From the NCBI GenBank assembly GCA_023300545.1, contig JALZVT010000107.1:1-64000 (forward strand): 64,000 nucleotides of DNA. The letters are read 5' to 3'. Source of the DNA: Pseudomonadales bacterium. Its GTDB lineage: Bacteria > Pseudomonadota > Gammaproteobacteria > Pseudomonadales > Azotimanducaceae. The notes beneath the pieces are model-generated. The model did no database searches, was not told the origin of the DNA, and saw only the letters and a program-made list of their open reading frames with translations. Position numbers and translations under genes: made by a program. Of this stretch, positions 50,177 to 59,249 are shown piece after piece (position 1 is the first letter of the stretch; every line of letters begins with the position of its first letter).

Positions 50177-51061
50177 TCAGTCCCAGGCCAAAATCTGCTG
50201 CTGTAGCATCTCAACAACGGCGTCCGGACGTTCCATCGGAATAAAATGACTGCAATCCGCCCAAAAATGCTCAACCGCATTGGGAAACAGATTAACCAAG
50301 CCAGGCCAGGTCGGTGAGGACGTGAAATCGATCGCGTCACCAACCGGTGTTCTGGCGCGCACGATCACAACAGGCGCATCGACCGATTTGATGCGGTCAA
50401 ATATCTCAGGGGCACCTCTGGATGTCATATAAACCTGAGCCTCGATCTTCGGATCGCACAGCAATCGATAATCGCCGGCTGGTGTCTGCACCAGACCATG
50501 CTCACAGTAAGCGCGCAAAATATCGGGGTGATACAGACTGAACGCCCCTTTGCCCAGCAGCCGATCAATCATTTCTTGCGGTGACGCAAACGAATTTCTG
50601 CGCTTCGAGGCTGGGTGTAACTCAGCGTCCGGCCCCAGCTTTGCCATTGGCGCGTAGTGTTCAGGCATCGATACGGTGGGATCAAGTAGCAGCAAACTTG
50701 CAAACGCCTCTGTGTCTGATGCCGCATCGATCATTCCAAAAGAGCCCATTGAGTGACTGATGCCAATGGCGCGCTTTAAACCGAGCGCTTGCACAAAGGC
50801 TCGCTGGTCGTCGCCATAGGTCAACCAGCTCTCGGCGGCCAGCGACTCACTGCGGCCGTGGCCGCGCTGCTCGAGCGCGATGCAATGATGGTTTGGGAAC
50901 CGGGCGATGTGGTAATCCCACACTCGAGCATGAAAGCCGGTGGCATGCACAAACAGCAGCGTCGGCGCATCCGGTGCGGGTTCGCCGTACTCAAAATACG
51001 CAAGCGTTGCGCCATTTACTGTCACAAATTTAAGTTGGGGTTCGCGCGTTACGACTGACAT
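50177..51061 (-). CDS. Alpha/beta hydrolase
   Basis: A 294-residue alpha/beta hydrolase. The oxyanion region is LLFVHATGFHARVWD, the cap-side motif is IALEQRGHGRS, and the nucleophile elbow is AIGISHSMGSFG, in which the first glycine of GxSxG is a serine (SHSMG). A catalytic acid and histidine are likely in VVIVRARTP...D and in DCSHFIPME. No signal peptide is seen. Ester or lactone hydrolysis is probable; the substrate is not known. It is the third gene of a run after gltX and the SDR, 21 bases after the SDR stop, so co-transcription is likely. Confidence 0.88.
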   Translation of the reverse strand: MSVVTREPQLKFVTVNGATLAYFEYGEPAPDAPTLLFVHATGFHARVWDYHIARFPNHHCIALEQRGHGRSESLAAESWLTYGDDQRAFVQALGLKRAIGISHSMGSFGMIDAASDTEAFASLLLLDPTVSMPEHYAPMAKLGPDAELHPASKRRNSFASPQEMIDRLLGKGAFSLYHPDILRAYCEHGLVQTPAGDYRLLCDPKIEAQVYMTSRGAPEIFDRIKSVDAPVVIVRARTPVGDAIDFTSSPTWPGLVNLFPNAVEHFWADCSHFIPMERPDAVVEMLQQQILAWD

Positions 51062-51082
51062 TCAAAACTATCCAAAAAAATT

Positions 51083-51889
51083 CTAGCGGGCGTCTTTGCC
51101 ATATACGGCGTCAATAAACGGCTCCAACGCCGGGCCTCGGCGCAGATGATGACCGCCATCTACCGAAAGATTAACCCCAGTGATCCAGCCAGCCGTTGCA
51201 CCGCACAGGAAACCAACCGCACTGGCAATATCGTTGACCTGGCCATGCCGGGCGAGCGGCATACAATCGAGGTAGTCCTGGTAAATGGCTGGGGTTTGCA
51301 ACAACGCATCAGCAAGCTCCGTTTCCACCAACCCCGGACAGACTGAGTTGACCCGAATGTTCTTATGCCCCAATTCATCAGCGCAGTTACGCACCAGCAT
51401 ATCAATCGCCGCTTTGCTCATGGCATAAGCGCTCATATAACGATGCGTGCGAACACCGGCGATACTGGAAATTCCACAGAGCGCTCCCCCGCCATTCGCA
51501 GCAATCGCATTACCAGCGTGTTTAAACGTCAGCAATGCACCACGGGCATTAACCGCCATGATCTGGTCAAAACTGTCGACGTCTGTGGCACCTAGGGGCG
51601 CTAGTCCACCCATACCGGCATTGGCAACGGCCACGCGTAATGGCGCGACGGTATTGATTGTGTTCACGGCGTCGACCAGGTCAGCCTCGACACTCACGTC
51701 TCCAGCGCAGGTGAAGACCTGAGCACCGTCGACCGCCGCTCGGAGCTGCTGCGCACCGTCATCCAAACGTTGTTGAGAGCGCCCAAACAGCAAAACTGCA
51801 GCGCCCTCTCGAGCGAAGGTTTCAGCACAGGCCAGACCAATGCCAGAGCCGCCCCCGGTTACCAGCGCTGAAGACCCGGCGCGACTCAC
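51083..51889 (-). CDS. SDR family oxidoreductase
   Basis: A 268-residue short-chain dehydrogenase with TGGGSGIGLA (cofactor loop), VANAGMGG, catalytic serines in GISSIAG and the YAMSK catalytic Tyr/Lys. The segment FGRSQQR after the second strand fits NADP(H) use. The start is a GTG that overlaps the gltX stop (GTGA), so translation is probably coupled to gltX. The alpha/beta hydrolase follows after 21 bases. A dehydrogenase plus hydrolase behind a tRNA synthetase gene is probably co-expression rather than shared function. Confidence 0.92.
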   Translation of the reverse strand: MSRAGSSALVTGGGSGIGLACAETFAREGAAVLLFGRSQQRLDDGAQQLRAAVDGAQVFTCAGDVSVEADLVDAVNTINTVAPLRVAVANAGMGGLAPLGATDVDSFDQIMAVNARGALLTFKHAGNAIAANGGGALCGISSIAGVRTHRYMSAYAMSKAAIDMLVRNCADELGHKNIRVNSVCPGLVETELADALLQTPAIYQDYLDCMPLARHGQVNDIASAVGFLCGATAGWITGVNLSVDGGHHLRRGPALEPFIDAVYGKDAR

Positions 51890-53478
51890 GAACCACTATC
51901 CTCTTTGTCGACCGTGACTATCTCCGCCTCTGAGCGCGCAATTAGGGCGCGCCAGGATTTCTCAAAACGTTTGGTTTCTTTCTTCGAGACACCACCAAGG
52001 GCTTCAAGTGCCGAGCGCAGTCGCATTCGCGTAACGTCCGCGCCCAACAGCGCCATGGAATCAAACAGCGGCAGCGTCACCGCTTTGCCGCCGATAGCAA
52101 CAAACAACGGGCCCAGGAAGTCCTTGAGCTTGAGTTCCAGACCTTCCGCGAGTGTTGTACATATAGCAAAAATACCATCACGCTCCCAACCACGAGACTC
52201 GTCAAACGAACGCAGAGCGTGATCAAGGATTTGCCGTGCCTGATCGCTGGCCACCCGCTTGTGATCAAAATCGTCTGCTGTCAGGTCTGCGCGATCACCG
52301 ACCAAATAATCAACCTGCGGCGCTATGTCGGCAAAGCGGTTCGTGCGCTGATGAATGAGTGGCACCAAAGCACGCAAACGATTGCCTTGGGTAAACCAGG
52401 CAATGGCGCGCTCGGCAAACTCGTCTTCAGACAACGCCCGCAGATATTCACCGTTTAGCCAATTGAGTTTGTCGATGTCGAACACCGGGCCACCCAACGA
52501 GATGCGCTCCAAGCTAAACGCGTCCTGCATCTCAGGCAGCGAGAAAATTTCACGCTCGTCAGGCATAGACCAGCCCATTCGGCCTAGATAGTTGGCCACG
52601 GCTTCAGGCAGGTAACCCATATCGCGATAGTAGGTTACGCTCGTTGGGTTTTTGCGTTTTGATAGTTTTGACGAGTCTGGGTTTCGCAGCAGCGGTAAGT
52701 GCGCGTGTATCGGCATTTCCCAACCCAGCGCGTCGTAAAGGCGCGCGTGCTTGGGCACTGAGTTGATCCACTCTTCGCCACGCATAACATGGCTGATTTC
52801 CATCAGATGATCGTCAACAACCACTGCCAGATGGTAGGTCGGCATGCCATCACTTTTTAGCAGGATCTGCATGTCCACCTGTTGCCAGGGAATTTCGATG
52901 GTGCCACGCAGTGCGTCTTCGAAGCTGAAAGTGCCGTCTACCGGCACAACCAATCGAATAACGTGAGCGTCTCCCGCTGCAATCTGTTTGGCCGCCTCGG
53001 CCGGCGCAATGCTCTGACACAGCCCGTCATACCGAGTGGTTTTGCCCTCTGCGCGCTGGGTTGCACGCATTTCATCAAGGCGTTCGTTGCTGCAGAAACA
53101 AGGAAAAGCATCACCCTGACTGACCAGCTGGTCAGCGTAGCCTCGATAGATGTCCTGCCGCTCGCTTTGTCGATAAGGACCGTGAGGGCCACCGACATCG
53201 GGGCCTTCGGTCCACTCGATGTTCAACCAGCGCAGGGCATCGAGAATCGTAGCCTCAGATTCTGGAGTACTGCGTGCCTGGTCCGTGTCTTCGATGCGCA
53301 CTAAAAATTCTCCGCCCTGACTGTGGGCGTAGACCATATTAAACAGCGCAATATAGGCCGTACCCATATGCGGGTCGCCGGTCGGCGAAGGTGCGATACG
53401 GGTGCGAACCTTTTTGGCACCCGCAGGCGGGTTAGACGACGATCTGGCGGGTGAGGTGGCGGACGATGTAGACGACAT
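51886..53478 (-). CDS. gltX: Glutamate--tRNA ligase
   Basis: A class I synthetase of about 530 residues. HIGH-type motif PSPTGDPHMGT follows VRTRIA, and SKLSKRKN is the KMSKS-type loop near residue 270. FLVRIEDTDQARS, GPYRQSERQDIY and RGEEWINSVPKH are further GluRS hallmarks. It charges tRNA(Glu) in the cytoplasm. ATG 53478 is preferred; a TTG at 53499 would add seven residues. Either way, a Ser/Ala-rich extension of some 20 residues precedes the conserved core, which is unusual for bacterial GltX. The stop overlaps the SDR start. Confidence 0.95.
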   Translation of the reverse strand: MSSTSSATSPARSSSNPPAGAKKVRTRIAPSPTGDPHMGTAYIALFNMVYAHSQGGEFLVRIEDTDQARSTPESEATILDALRWLNIEWTEGPDVGGPHGPYRQSERQDIYRGYADQLVSQGDAFPCFCSNERLDEMRATQRAEGKTTRYDGLCQSIAPAEAAKQIAAGDAHVIRLVVPVDGTFSFEDALRGTIEIPWQQVDMQILLKSDGMPTYHLAVVVDDHLMEISHVMRGEEWINSVPKHARLYDALGWEMPIHAHLPLLRNPDSSKLSKRKNPTSVTYYRDMGYLPEAVANYLGRMGWSMPDEREIFSLPEMQDAFSLERISLGGPVFDIDKLNWLNGEYLRALSEDEFAERAIAWFTQGNRLRALVPLIHQRTNRFADIAPQVDYLVGDRADLTADDFDHKRVASDQARQILDHALRSFDESRGWERDGIFAICTTLAEGLELKLKDFLGPLFVAIGGKAVTLPLFDSMALLGADVTRMRLRSALEALGGVSKKETKRFEKSWRALIARSEAEIVTVDKEDSGS

Positions 53479-53578
53479 GGCGTACTGCGACTTACTCAAT
53501 CTTCGAGGAAGCCGCAGTGTACTTCAGCTGGTTCCCTTCCGCCTCTTAAGGCGAGCAGGAATCACTCGGACTTAAGAA

Positions 53579-54724
53579 TTAGAACCAGAACGACACAAAT
53601 GCCCGGATAACCGTGGCGTTGAACTCGTACAGTGGCTCTCCACCAGCGGCAAAGCTGCCTTCGACGCTTAGATCTCTGAAATCGTCGTACTGGAACTGGA
53701 CGTAATCAAAAAACATACTGACTTGCCCCTTATTGACGAACGGCAGCCATTCAGTTTCAAATTCCTGGCTCACCCCAACACCCACCGAATGAGTATTAAA
53801 ACTGGCCAATTCTTTGTCTCTAGCCAAGAAATTCTGCTGGTTGGAGCGTGAAAACAGGTCGTTGTAGAAGTCGGCAGACGTCTGGTTGTAATAGCGGTAG
53901 CGCACATCCAGCGTTAGTCCTTCCTCCAACGGATGGGTATAGGCCAATTCCACGTTATAAGCATTGATACCCCATGAATCGGTGTAGTACCGGCCTTCCG
54001 CCTTGAGGGCTGCGCGATAGGGCAGATAATACAATCCGCGCAGCGCCAATGCGCTGCTGGTGCGGGTGTTCGGGTAGCGCTCAGACTCGTAGTTGAACCC
54101 TCTGGTTGCGCTCGGGTCTTCAAACCGCACCTGCCGGTACGGATTATTGAGAAACCCTTCGTCAGAGATCCCTTCGTAGTTCAGGCTCACAACCATACTG
54201 GGCGTGACTACCTGGGTGAGATCAACGCGCCATGACTGATGCTTGGCATCCGCCTCAAACGTATCGTCGCCGTTTCTGCTGATGGTGTCCCAACCGCGCG
54301 AATATGCAATACCTAAGGTGGTCAAATCACCAAAGAAATCCTGGCTAACACCGAGGCGAACCGAATTACCTTCGTAATCGTCTTCGTCACTCTTGGTCCA
54401 GGCAAGTCCCATTGTGGTCTTGCCGCGCAGGTAATCTATGCCCGCGCTGGTTTGTTTGCGTTCTTCTGAGTAACTACTGGCCGTCGTAATAACGTCAATC
54501 GATGCACTGGACACAGAGTCGACGTAATAGTTACCCCACACCGACACCTTGTCTGCAATGCTCTTGCGAACGAGAACAGAAGGGCCATCAACGCTAAGAC
54601 CACCACCAGAGTAACCATGGTGCAAAAAGTCTACCCGGTCTGCTGGCAATACTGCTGCGCTGGCCTGCATGGCGCCGATCACGAACAGCGCGACACTCAG
54701 AACGGCCTTATTAATAGGGAGCAT
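53579..54724 (-). CDS. DUF3570 family outer-membrane beta-barrel protein
   Basis: A 381-residue exported protein. ATG 54724 gives a signal peptide ending MQASA, and it lies one base after the DUF4266 stop, so translation is coupled. The mature protein has alternating aromatic and polar strands through its length (MGLAWTKSDEDDYEGNSVRL, LTLDVRYRYYNQTSADFYN) and closes with a C-terminal phenylalanine (AFVSFWF), a beta-barrel insertion signal. The YSGGGLSVDGPSVLVRKS segment and the DUF4266 neighbour identify the DUF3570 family. No function is established. The barrel may be the outer-membrane partner of the DUF4266 lipoprotein. Confidence 0.82.
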   Translation of the reverse strand: MLPINKAVLSVALFVIGAMQASAAVLPADRVDFLHHGYSGGGLSVDGPSVLVRKSIADKVSVWGNYYVDSVSSASIDVITTASSYSEERKQTSAGIDYLRGKTTMGLAWTKSDEDDYEGNSVRLGVSQDFFGDLTTLGIAYSRGWDTISRNGDDTFEADAKHQSWRVDLTQVVTPSMVVSLNYEGISDEGFLNNPYRQVRFEDPSATRGFNYESERYPNTRTSSALALRGLYYLPYRAALKAEGRYYTDSWGINAYNVELAYTHPLEEGLTLDVRYRYYNQTSADFYNDLFSRSNQQNFLARDKELASFNTHSVGVGVSQEFETEWLPFVNKGQVSMFFDYVQFQYDDFRDLSVEGSFAAGGEPLYEFNATVIRAFVSFWF

Positions 54725-54725
54725 T

Positions 54726-54971
54726 CTAGTTGCAACCACATCCGCCGCCGGCACCGCCTTCGGCACCTCGGGCGCCTTCGCGTACTTGATACACATGATG
54801 TATGAATGCGCTCGCTACGGGATCGCGACCAAAGCTCATGATGGGGTCAGCCAGCTTGTTTCGTTCATAGGGGCTAACCCAAGGCTTGATATCAAGACTC
54901 GAACAGCCGCCACTCGCCAAGGCAAGCATAGCCACCAGTCCACTCAAAATAGTTTTACGATAGAGACTCAT
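54726..54971 (-). CDS. DUF4266 domain lipoprotein with Gly-Gly-Cys-Gly-Cys-Asn C-terminus
   Basis: An 81-residue lipoprotein: signal peptide with modified cysteine C23 (SGGC), then PWVSPYERNKLADPIMSF and ASAFIHHVYQVREGARGA, the full DUF4266 pattern. It ends in a glycine-rich tail carrying C78 and C80 in GGCGCN. The tail invites metal binding or thiol modification, which is inference. AGGAG lies seven bases before the ATG. It sits ten bases after the upstream barrel gene and one base before the DUF3570 gene. From memory, DUF4266 and DUF3570 genes are commonly neighbours and often accompany ApbE-type flavin transferases or TlpA-like proteins; neither is in this window. Confidence 0.88.
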   Translation of the reverse strand: MSLYRKTILSGLVAMLALASGGCSSLDIKPWVSPYERNKLADPIMSFGRDPVASAFIHHVYQVREGARGAEGGAGGGCGCN

Positions 54972-54981
54972 TGGGGATCTC

Positions 54982-55692
54982 CTAGAAAAAGACGGTTAAG
55001 CCAGCGGTAAGTTCGAAATTGTGTTTGGTTTCGCTCTCACCCAACAGATCACTTTTGAAAACGTGATCGCGAACGTCGACCCGAAATGCCAGCCAGTCGG
55101 TCGCAGCCAGTCGGTAACCAAGACCACCGTTGACCGTAAAGCGGTCGTCACCACCAAACTCTGATGAGCCAATGCCTGCGATCAGATACAGCCCACCTTT
55201 AAAAGCCCAACGGTCGGTGATGAACGCCTCACCGGGCAGCACATTGATTCCGACACTCATGTTGTAGTAACTAAAATCACGCTCATCGTCGGTTAACAGT
55301 TGCGCACCGCCAGAGAGCTGCTCGAAACTGGTTTGCCCCAAGGTCGAACTTGCATAGGCCGCCTCGACAAAGAAATCTTCGGTGATGTGATAAGCAGCGC
55401 GCACGCCATAGACAACGTCACTGCCGAAGTCTTCAACGCTGAGAACGCCGCCGAATGCGCCAAGCTCAAAATTTTCGCTATCGAGTCGCTCGATTTTCAC
55501 TTCGCGACGTTCAGGTTCGCGAACAATCAACGGTTCTAGCTCCAGGTCGTCAGCAGTCGCTGCATTTGCGTTCTGGACGCCAAACCCGGCTGTAAGTACA
55601 ACGGCACCAGCCAGCAGTACTACTCCGGCTAGTCGCTGTGCGTATTTCTTTAGGTGCTTTGCGTTAACTTGTTCTGAGCGAGCGGTCATCAT
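54982..55692 (-). CDS. Outer membrane beta-barrel protein
   Basis: A 236-residue protein. The start ATG 55692 overlaps the stop of the preceding gene (TAATG); the frame is open further upstream but inside that gene. A long N-region (KHLKKYAQR) and hydrophobic core end near ANAA, giving a signal peptide of about 45 residues. The mature part is an eight-strand-type barrel (DVVYGVRAAYHITEDFFVEA, FSYYNMSVGINVLPG, FKGGLYLIAGIG, LTAGLTVFF), ending in the C-terminal phenylalanine typical of outer-membrane porin-like proteins. Its place between an SH3/barrel gene and DUF4266 suggests a shared envelope complex; function unknown. Confidence 0.82.
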   Translation of the reverse strand: MMTARSEQVNAKHLKKYAQRLAGVVLLAGAVVLTAGFGVQNANAATADDLELEPLIVREPERREVKIERLDSENFELGAFGGVLSVEDFGSDVVYGVRAAYHITEDFFVEAAYASSTLGQTSFEQLSGGAQLLTDDERDFSYYNMSVGINVLPGEAFITDRWAFKGGLYLIAGIGSSEFGGDDRFTVNGGLGYRLAATDWLAFRVDVRDHVFKSDLLGESETKHNFELTAGLTVFF

Positions 55693-56507
55693 TACTGCTT
55701 GCCCAGAAAGACGCTGAATCCTGTCTTCCATTCGTTGATCTCCTGGTTGTCGTCCCGACTACTGAGAACGGTATGGCGCCGATATTCAAAATTCATCACA
55801 AACCGTCTGGTGAGGTATATGTTTGCACCCAGCCCTGCATTAACGATCTCGTCCGTTCGATCTTCGGCCTGGATGACTGTGGTTTGTGGTTTGGTGTGGA
55901 TTATGCCGGTGCCAATGGTGAAATAAGGTGACACGCGCCACTCTGGAAATGGGTACATCACCACATTTACGGTGCCCATCACGCCGTCAGAGAAGTTACC
56001 CAATAGCTGGGTTCCTGTGAGTCGTAACGAGATGTTTCGGGTAACACCATAAGCAAGGTAACCGTCAATGGTACGGGCGCCATCGAAATCACCCGCCGCG
56101 AATCCCATCTCCCATTTACGAGTCTCGAAGTCACCGCGAGTAACGCTGCCAAAATCAATGGCTTCGCCATCCAGATCTAAGGTGTCTCTGATTTGATTTA
56201 AAGGCACCCAACCGCGTTTGCTGATGTTTGCACCACGACGCAACTCAACCTTGAACCAGTCAGTTCGCCTCTTGAGTACCTTTATGGTCTCGCCTTCGCC
56301 GGCGACGTAAAAAACCGGATAACCACGACCCGGCCCTGTGTGCATTTCCAAAAATGGATCGGCAACGCGAACTTCAGGTGTTTCGTTGCTAAAAAGGTCG
56401 CCTATTCCAGCCTGAGCGGCCATAGCGTTACACGCCAACACACAGGCGAGCAGCACCCGACAACGAGTAGCTATTGTAATTTTCATTATTGTCTTCAATC
56501 TCTGCAC
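55692..56507 (-). CDS. SH3 domain plus outer-membrane beta-barrel protein
   Basis: A 271-residue exported protein. GTG 56507 is used because AAAGGA lies six bases upstream; ATG 56486 (MKITIATRC) is an alternative. A signal peptide ends near AMAAQA. An SH3-like domain follows (LEMHTGPGRGYPVFYV, WFKVELRRGANISKRGWVPL), probably cell-wall binding. The C-terminal half is a beta-barrel (DGYLAYGVTRNISLRLTG, PYFTIGTGIIHTKP, FVMNFEYRRHTVL), ending SVFLGKQ. The order SH3 then barrel could anchor the barrel to peptidoglycan from the periplasm. Its stop overlaps the next barrel's start, and the diheme gene ends 72 bases upstream. Confidence 0.82.
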   Translation of the reverse strand: MQRLKTIMKITIATRCRVLLACVLACNAMAAQAGIGDLFSNETPEVRVADPFLEMHTGPGRGYPVFYVAGEGETIKVLKRRTDWFKVELRRGANISKRGWVPLNQIRDTLDLDGEAIDFGSVTRGDFETRKWEMGFAAGDFDGARTIDGYLAYGVTRNISLRLTGTQLLGNFSDGVMGTVNVVMYPFPEWRVSPYFTIGTGIIHTKPQTTVIQAEDRTDEIVNAGLGANIYLTRRFVMNFEYRRHTVLSSRDDNQEINEWKTGFSVFLGKQ

Positions 56508-56579
56508 CGTTTGTCCTTTCCGGTTAGTCGCGAGTCTGTTTTAGAGCATCAATGGTTGAATGCCAGAACGATTGGTCGA

Positions 56580-59249
56580 TCAAGGCGGAACGGCAAACGG
56601 GTTGTTGTAGTACTGAGCACCCACATCGAGCCATTCGCTGAGTAGCTTAAGTTCCGTTCCTGAGAGATAGCCGTCATGGCTAGCCCCGGTCGAAAATGGC
56701 GCAAAGAAAGCTTGAGACGCAGCAGCACCGCCCACACTCATAGACGGCGTAACCCGATTCCCTTCCAACACGGGAACCGGCTGCCCTGCCCCGTCAAGAA
56801 TCAGAGTGCCATCTTCGTTAGTTTCAAATACCTGATTGCCATCGGCATCGAATACTGGATTTCCAATGTCCTGCAACGCGCCGTTGTTTTCTTCCTGCTC
56901 GTTGTCGTTAAAAAGCAGCTCACGATAGCTATTAAAGTGATCCGCCTGATCGGGAGATAAACCGTCCGACAAATCAAGCTGAGCCAATGGAACCTGCAGT
57001 ACGCCTGCAGTATCAGCAGGTGAATGACAGGTTGCACAGGTAACGTCAGTCAGCACAGTGACGCCATCTGCCGCGAGTGTTGAGCGATCGATCGTCCACA
57101 GCGGATGAATGTGGGTCTCGTAATTCACCGTAGTTCGACAGGCGGAATTCCAGGTTTGAACGCAGTTAACCGTTGTTGGCGGCGGCGTCCGTAGGTCTGT
57201 AAAGCGATAGTCGATATCAGCGTCTTTGGCGCGTACTGCAGGGTCAGTCCAGATATCCGTAAAGCGCAGATCTAAAGATGGCGTGCGTATCCCGTTTATT
57301 CGAGCGTTCACCTGCGCCATTGACTCGCCGGCGTTCGCAAACAGGCCGCCTTCGGTATTCGGATAGGGCGAGCCATCGACCGGAGCGCCCAAATGGGCTG
57401 AAGGCAACTGCGCATCTGCTCGACCATGAGCAACGGTGGAATCAGAATCATGACAACCCACGCATTCCCGCTCTTCGCCGGGGCGCATCTGCAACCAGTT
57501 TTGATGTCGCGGGCCAACTCGTTTGCCATCGGCATCGACAACACTGATGTAGAACGCAACGTTCGCAGGCACTTTCAGTTTCACGCTGCCATCGGGCTCG
57601 ATGGGAACATAGCCCATAATTTCACGCATCAACTGATCGCGAGAGCGGCCGAATGCTGTGTTGTTGATATCGACAATATCGTCGTCAGCCATTGAGACGG
57701 CCTTAACCAGACGTAGAAACCTAGCCGGGCGTTGCTCAGCAGCGGTTTGAGCGGGGTCAGCGATAGCCGCTATGGGCACCAACGCTTCGCCATCAATATC
57801 GTAGACACTGCGGATGTGCAGTACGCCCACACCCTCAGAAACCAGATCGGGGTCAAGATCAAGTCCAGCAACGCCATCCGGAATAGAGGCAGGCGACGCC
57901 CGATTTTCCATCACAACCGCTTCGGTTAACGCATCACCCTCTTCCGGCACAATAATGGGTTGCTGGGTGTTTTCAGTAAGATCGTGGATCCACACACCAA
58001 ACAGTGGATCAGCCTCTTCTAGGCCGAGCTCAAGATTGTCGTCGGTGCAAGGCATTACGTCAGTGCCGTCTGTTAGCCGGCACTGACTCCAGGTTACTAG
58101 TAACCGGTCTGTGCCGTCATACAGAGGTGCAATACTTGCATAACGCCCTGCTCGAGAAATAGCTTCGGTAAGTGTTAGATCGCCGGTAATCAACAGTTCC
58201 TGAGCTTGCGGAGTTACACCAGCCCCATTGGGTGTGGCAATGGTGTTGTCTGTGTAATTCGCAGTATCAATTGCTACCGGCAATGCACCTAGCTGGTCAG
58301 ATGCAGCACTAGGTCGTAACAACGCAAATAAACGGCCATCCGGGAGCTCCTGGGCTTCCACAAATTCAATATCAAAGTCTTCCGACAGGCTGCTGTGACT
58401 GTTAAGGCCGTACAGCAACTCTTGATTGCGACCATCAGGAGACATTGTATAAAGGCTGATTTGATCGTAATCGTCGATGTTGTCCCAGCGGCTATAGACG
58501 ACCCGACCATCACTCAAGAGCGCCGGATCCATATCTGAGCTTTGATTAAAGCTGATTTGCTGTAAACCCGAGCCATCGGTTTCTATGGTATGCAGTGTCA
58601 CTGCTTCTCGATCGCGATCTTCGTCGAGGTGAGAAAACTGCGGCTTCCCCTCATCCAGCAATATTGCTTTTGACTGACGCTGTCGCGTCGAGGCAAACAA
58701 AATTCGACCGTCTACCAAAAATCGTGGCGATAAGTCCTGCCCTTCTTCCGCAGCAATATCCGACTCAATGATTCGCTGCAAGGTCGTACTCGGATGGTCA
58801 TACAGCCAAATATTCCAGGTGGGCTGCTCGTCGTCATCGAGATCCGGGTCGCGCGGTGCGCGCATCGCAAACAGCAGCTGCGCCCCATCGTACGAGGCAG
58901 ACAGGTCTTTGACGTCGTAAAGCGGCAGATTGCCGTCTTTATCTACGTCAAACACACCTTCTGTTATTACTCGCTCAGCCGCACTCGGCGACGCGCGATC
59001 ACGAATGATCAACTGTGCGCCTGGGCGAAACTGAGCTGGATCGCGAACATTGTTTGACGGCAACACATCAACCTCGTTGCCATCTATAGACAGACGTAAA
59101 GAGCGCTTGACGTAAGCCAGCGGAAAGTCGACAGCGACTGGATCCGCTTCCTGTCCGCCGCCCAAAACGCCACTGTCCGATGATGATGAACCACCACCAC
59201 AGCCAACGAGTAACACACCTAACACGCCAGATGCTATGCAACGTCGCAT
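56580..59249 (-). CDS. HzsA-related diheme c-type lipoprotein with TolB-like propeller
   Basis: An 889-residue lipoprotein. ATG 59249 gives a signal peptide with lipobox LLVGC; an extended frame to 59351 adds no family features. The N-terminal half has TolB/PD40-like propeller repeats (LSASYDGAQLLFAMRA, LSPRFLVDGRILFAS, ALLSDGRVVYSRWD). The middle holds the hydrazine synthase alpha-type segment EPDGSVKLKVPANVAF, then PGEERECVGCH (C596, C599, H600). A second heme site, CATCH, is at 738-742. HzsA itself is part of anammox hydrazine synthase, but relatives without HzsB/C are widespread and uncharacterised; no HzsB/C gene is here. It probably resides in the periplasm or outer membrane and leads the leftward operon. 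Confidence 0.85.
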   Translation of the reverse strand: MRRCIASGVLGVLLVGCGGGSSSSDSGVLGGGQEADPVAVDFPLAYVKRSLRLSIDGNEVDVLPSNNVRDPAQFRPGAQLIIRDRASPSAAERVITEGVFDVDKDGNLPLYDVKDLSASYDGAQLLFAMRAPRDPDLDDDEQPTWNIWLYDHPSTTLQRIIESDIAAEEGQDLSPRFLVDGRILFASTRQRQSKAILLDEGKPQFSHLDEDRDREAVTLHTIETDGSGLQQISFNQSSDMDPALLSDGRVVYSRWDNIDDYDQISLYTMSPDGRNQELLYGLNSHSSLSEDFDIEFVEAQELPDGRLFALLRPSAASDQLGALPVAIDTANYTDNTIATPNGAGVTPQAQELLITGDLTLTEAISRAGRYASIAPLYDGTDRLLVTWSQCRLTDGTDVMPCTDDNLELGLEEADPLFGVWIHDLTENTQQPIIVPEEGDALTEAVVMENRASPASIPDGVAGLDLDPDLVSEGVGVLHIRSVYDIDGEALVPIAAIADPAQTAAEQRPARFLRLVKAVSMADDDIVDINNTAFGRSRDQLMREIMGYVPIEPDGSVKLKVPANVAFYISVVDADGKRVGPRHQNWLQMRPGEERECVGCHDSDSTVAHGRADAQLPSAHLGAPVDGSPYPNTEGGLFANAGESMAQVNARINGIRTPSLDLRFTDIWTDPAVRAKDADIDYRFTDLRTPPPTTVNCVQTWNSACRTTVNYETHIHPLWTIDRSTLAADGVTVLTDVTCATCHSPADTAGVLQVPLAQLDLSDGLSPDQADHFNSYRELLFNDNEQEENNGALQDIGNPVFDADGNQVFETNEDGTLILDGAGQPVPVLEGNRVTPSMSVGGAAASQAFFAPFSTGASHDGYLSGTELKLLSEWLDVGAQYYNNPFAVPP

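Noticed and set aside
53500-53578. CGCCT-CTTA-AGGCG hairpin between the DUF3570 and gltX genes as a terminator
   Set aside because: The stem has only five pairs and no T-run follows on either strand.
56580-59249. Anammox hydrazine synthase
   Set aside because: Only an alpha-type related protein is present, without HzsB/HzsC or other anammox genes.
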